Origin: Prevotella sp. UBA7764
GTDB taxonomy: Bacteria; Bacteroidota; Bacteroidia; Bacteroidales; Bacteroidaceae
Direction: 5' to 3'
Length of the DNA: 6,410 nt
NCBI GenBank assembly: GCA_002481295.1
Contig: DLDU01000039.1
Span: 1 to 6,410, forward strand
Shown: one piece after another, positions 5,824 to 6,410 of the stretch
Position numbering within the stretch: position 1 is the first letter of the stretch
Layout: every line of letters begins with the position of its first letter
Made by a program: the position numbers and the translations under genes
Notes under the pieces: model-generated
The model's database searches: none
The model's input: only the letters and a program-made list of their open reading frames with translations
What the model was told of the DNA's origin: nothing

Positions 5824-6410
5824 TCACAGTCTCTTCTTCTCCTCGTTTCCTGCACCCGTACCTTTGTAACGGCTGCGCGAGGCGTTGAAGTTGTAGGTCA
5901 TGGTGAGCGAGATGCTGCGCGTAAAATTGTTGGCATCCTTACGGCTGATGACATCAGTGCCATAATACGTCCACCGCTCACGATTACTCTTGGTCAGGTC
6001 AGAGGCTTGGAGAAGGAAGACAAGGCGGTCTTTGAAGAACGATTTGCGCAACCGTGCGTTCATAGTCACAAATCCTGCAGACCGCCGCATCGGTTCATAG
6101 CTGTCGGTGTAGCCATAGAGGTTGAGGCCCGCCATCCAGCCATGAGGAAAGACGAGGCTGTTGCGAAGCACGAAAGTAAACGAGGGATGGTTGGAGCAGA
6201 GGCTGGTAGGCTCACGGAAGAACAGCTGGGAATAGTCTATCTCCCAGGAGGGATGATACCAGCAGAAAGTCGGCGAGGCCGTCACGGCGGCGCTCAGCAT
6301 CTGATAGTGCCCCATATTGTGAACCGAGAAATAGGCTATCTCCCGGTTGTCATACAAGCCAAAGGTATGTAGCATAGGCTTGTGAATATAGTCGTAATCG
6401 ACCGAGGCAC
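5824..6410 (-). CDS. Outer membrane beta-barrel family protein, C-terminal 194 residues, 5' end outside window
   Basis: The frame is open from the right window edge (ASVDYDYIHKP precedes the first in-window Met at 6375) to a TGA at 5826-5824, so the start is outside the window. The fragment is the distal barrel of the Bacteroidota beta-barrel family. It contains paired aromatic strands, MNARLRKSFFKDRLVFLLQASDL with RERWTYYG shortly after, and a last strand SISLTMTYNFN. The tail ASRSRYKGTGAGNEEKKRL is highly characteristic of this family in Bacteroides and Prevotella, where many relatives carry a carboxypeptidase-like domain and plug upstream; those parts cannot be checked here. SFFKDRL is shared with the left-hand barrel gene at 1-924, so these two may be closer relatives than either is to the middle receptor-like gene. 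The substrate is unknown. The gene ends in its own terminator and is probably not cotranscribed with the trio. Confidence 0.9.
   Translation of the reverse strand, partial: ASVDYDYIHKPMLHTFGLYDNREIAYFSVHNMGHYQMLSAAVTASPTFCWYHPSWEIDYSQLFFREPTSLCSNHPSFTFVLRNSLVFPHGWMAGLNLYGYTDSYEPMRRSAGFVTMNARLRKSFFKDRLVFLLQASDLTKSNRERWTYYGTDVISRKDANNFTRSISLTMTYNFNASRSRYKGTGAGNEEKKRL

Overview
The window looks like chromosomal DNA of a Bacteroidales bacterium, most likely Prevotellaceae. It holds three outer-membrane beta-barrel proteins of a Bacteroidota-specific TonB-receptor-like type. The C-terminal signatures fit this group: one ends in an RFGGYK...KEVDTARF tail, another in an ASRSRYKGTGAGNEEKKRL tail. The likely promoters match the Bacteroidota -7 consensus TAnnTTTG rather than a sigma70 -10 box. 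Base composition looks even across the genes, and I see no IS element, tRNA, rRNA or CRISPR array. The taxonomic placement is inference from family resemblance.

Layout from left to right. At 1-924 (+) is the C-terminal part of a beta-barrel protein, cut by the window edge, followed by a strong hairpin terminator. The next genes are on the minus strand and converge on it. Read in transcription order from the right, they are a complete TonB-receptor-like outer membrane protein (5513-3417), a membrane sensor histidine kinase (3279-1840) and an OmpR-type response regulator (1757-1047). A 310-bp AT-rich spacer at 5514-5823 holds the probable promoter of this trio, an inverted repeat that may be an operator, and the terminator of the next gene. 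At 5824-6410 (-) is the C-terminal part of a third beta-barrel protein, cut by the right edge.

How the genes may work together: the kinase and regulator form a standard two-component pair (His270 to Asp55). Being downstream of and codirectional with the receptor-like gene, they probably sense envelope or nutrient conditions and control that gene or the flanking barrels. The receptor-like protein lacks the carboxypeptidase-regulatory-like N-terminal domain found in many relatives and goes from signal peptide almost directly into the plug. Both gaps in the trio carry mRNA hairpins, so the operon may be differentially expressed or processed. No clearly new system is evident. The best candidates for novelty are the receptor-kinase-regulator module with its unrecognised periplasmic sensor, and the structured non-coding elements around it.
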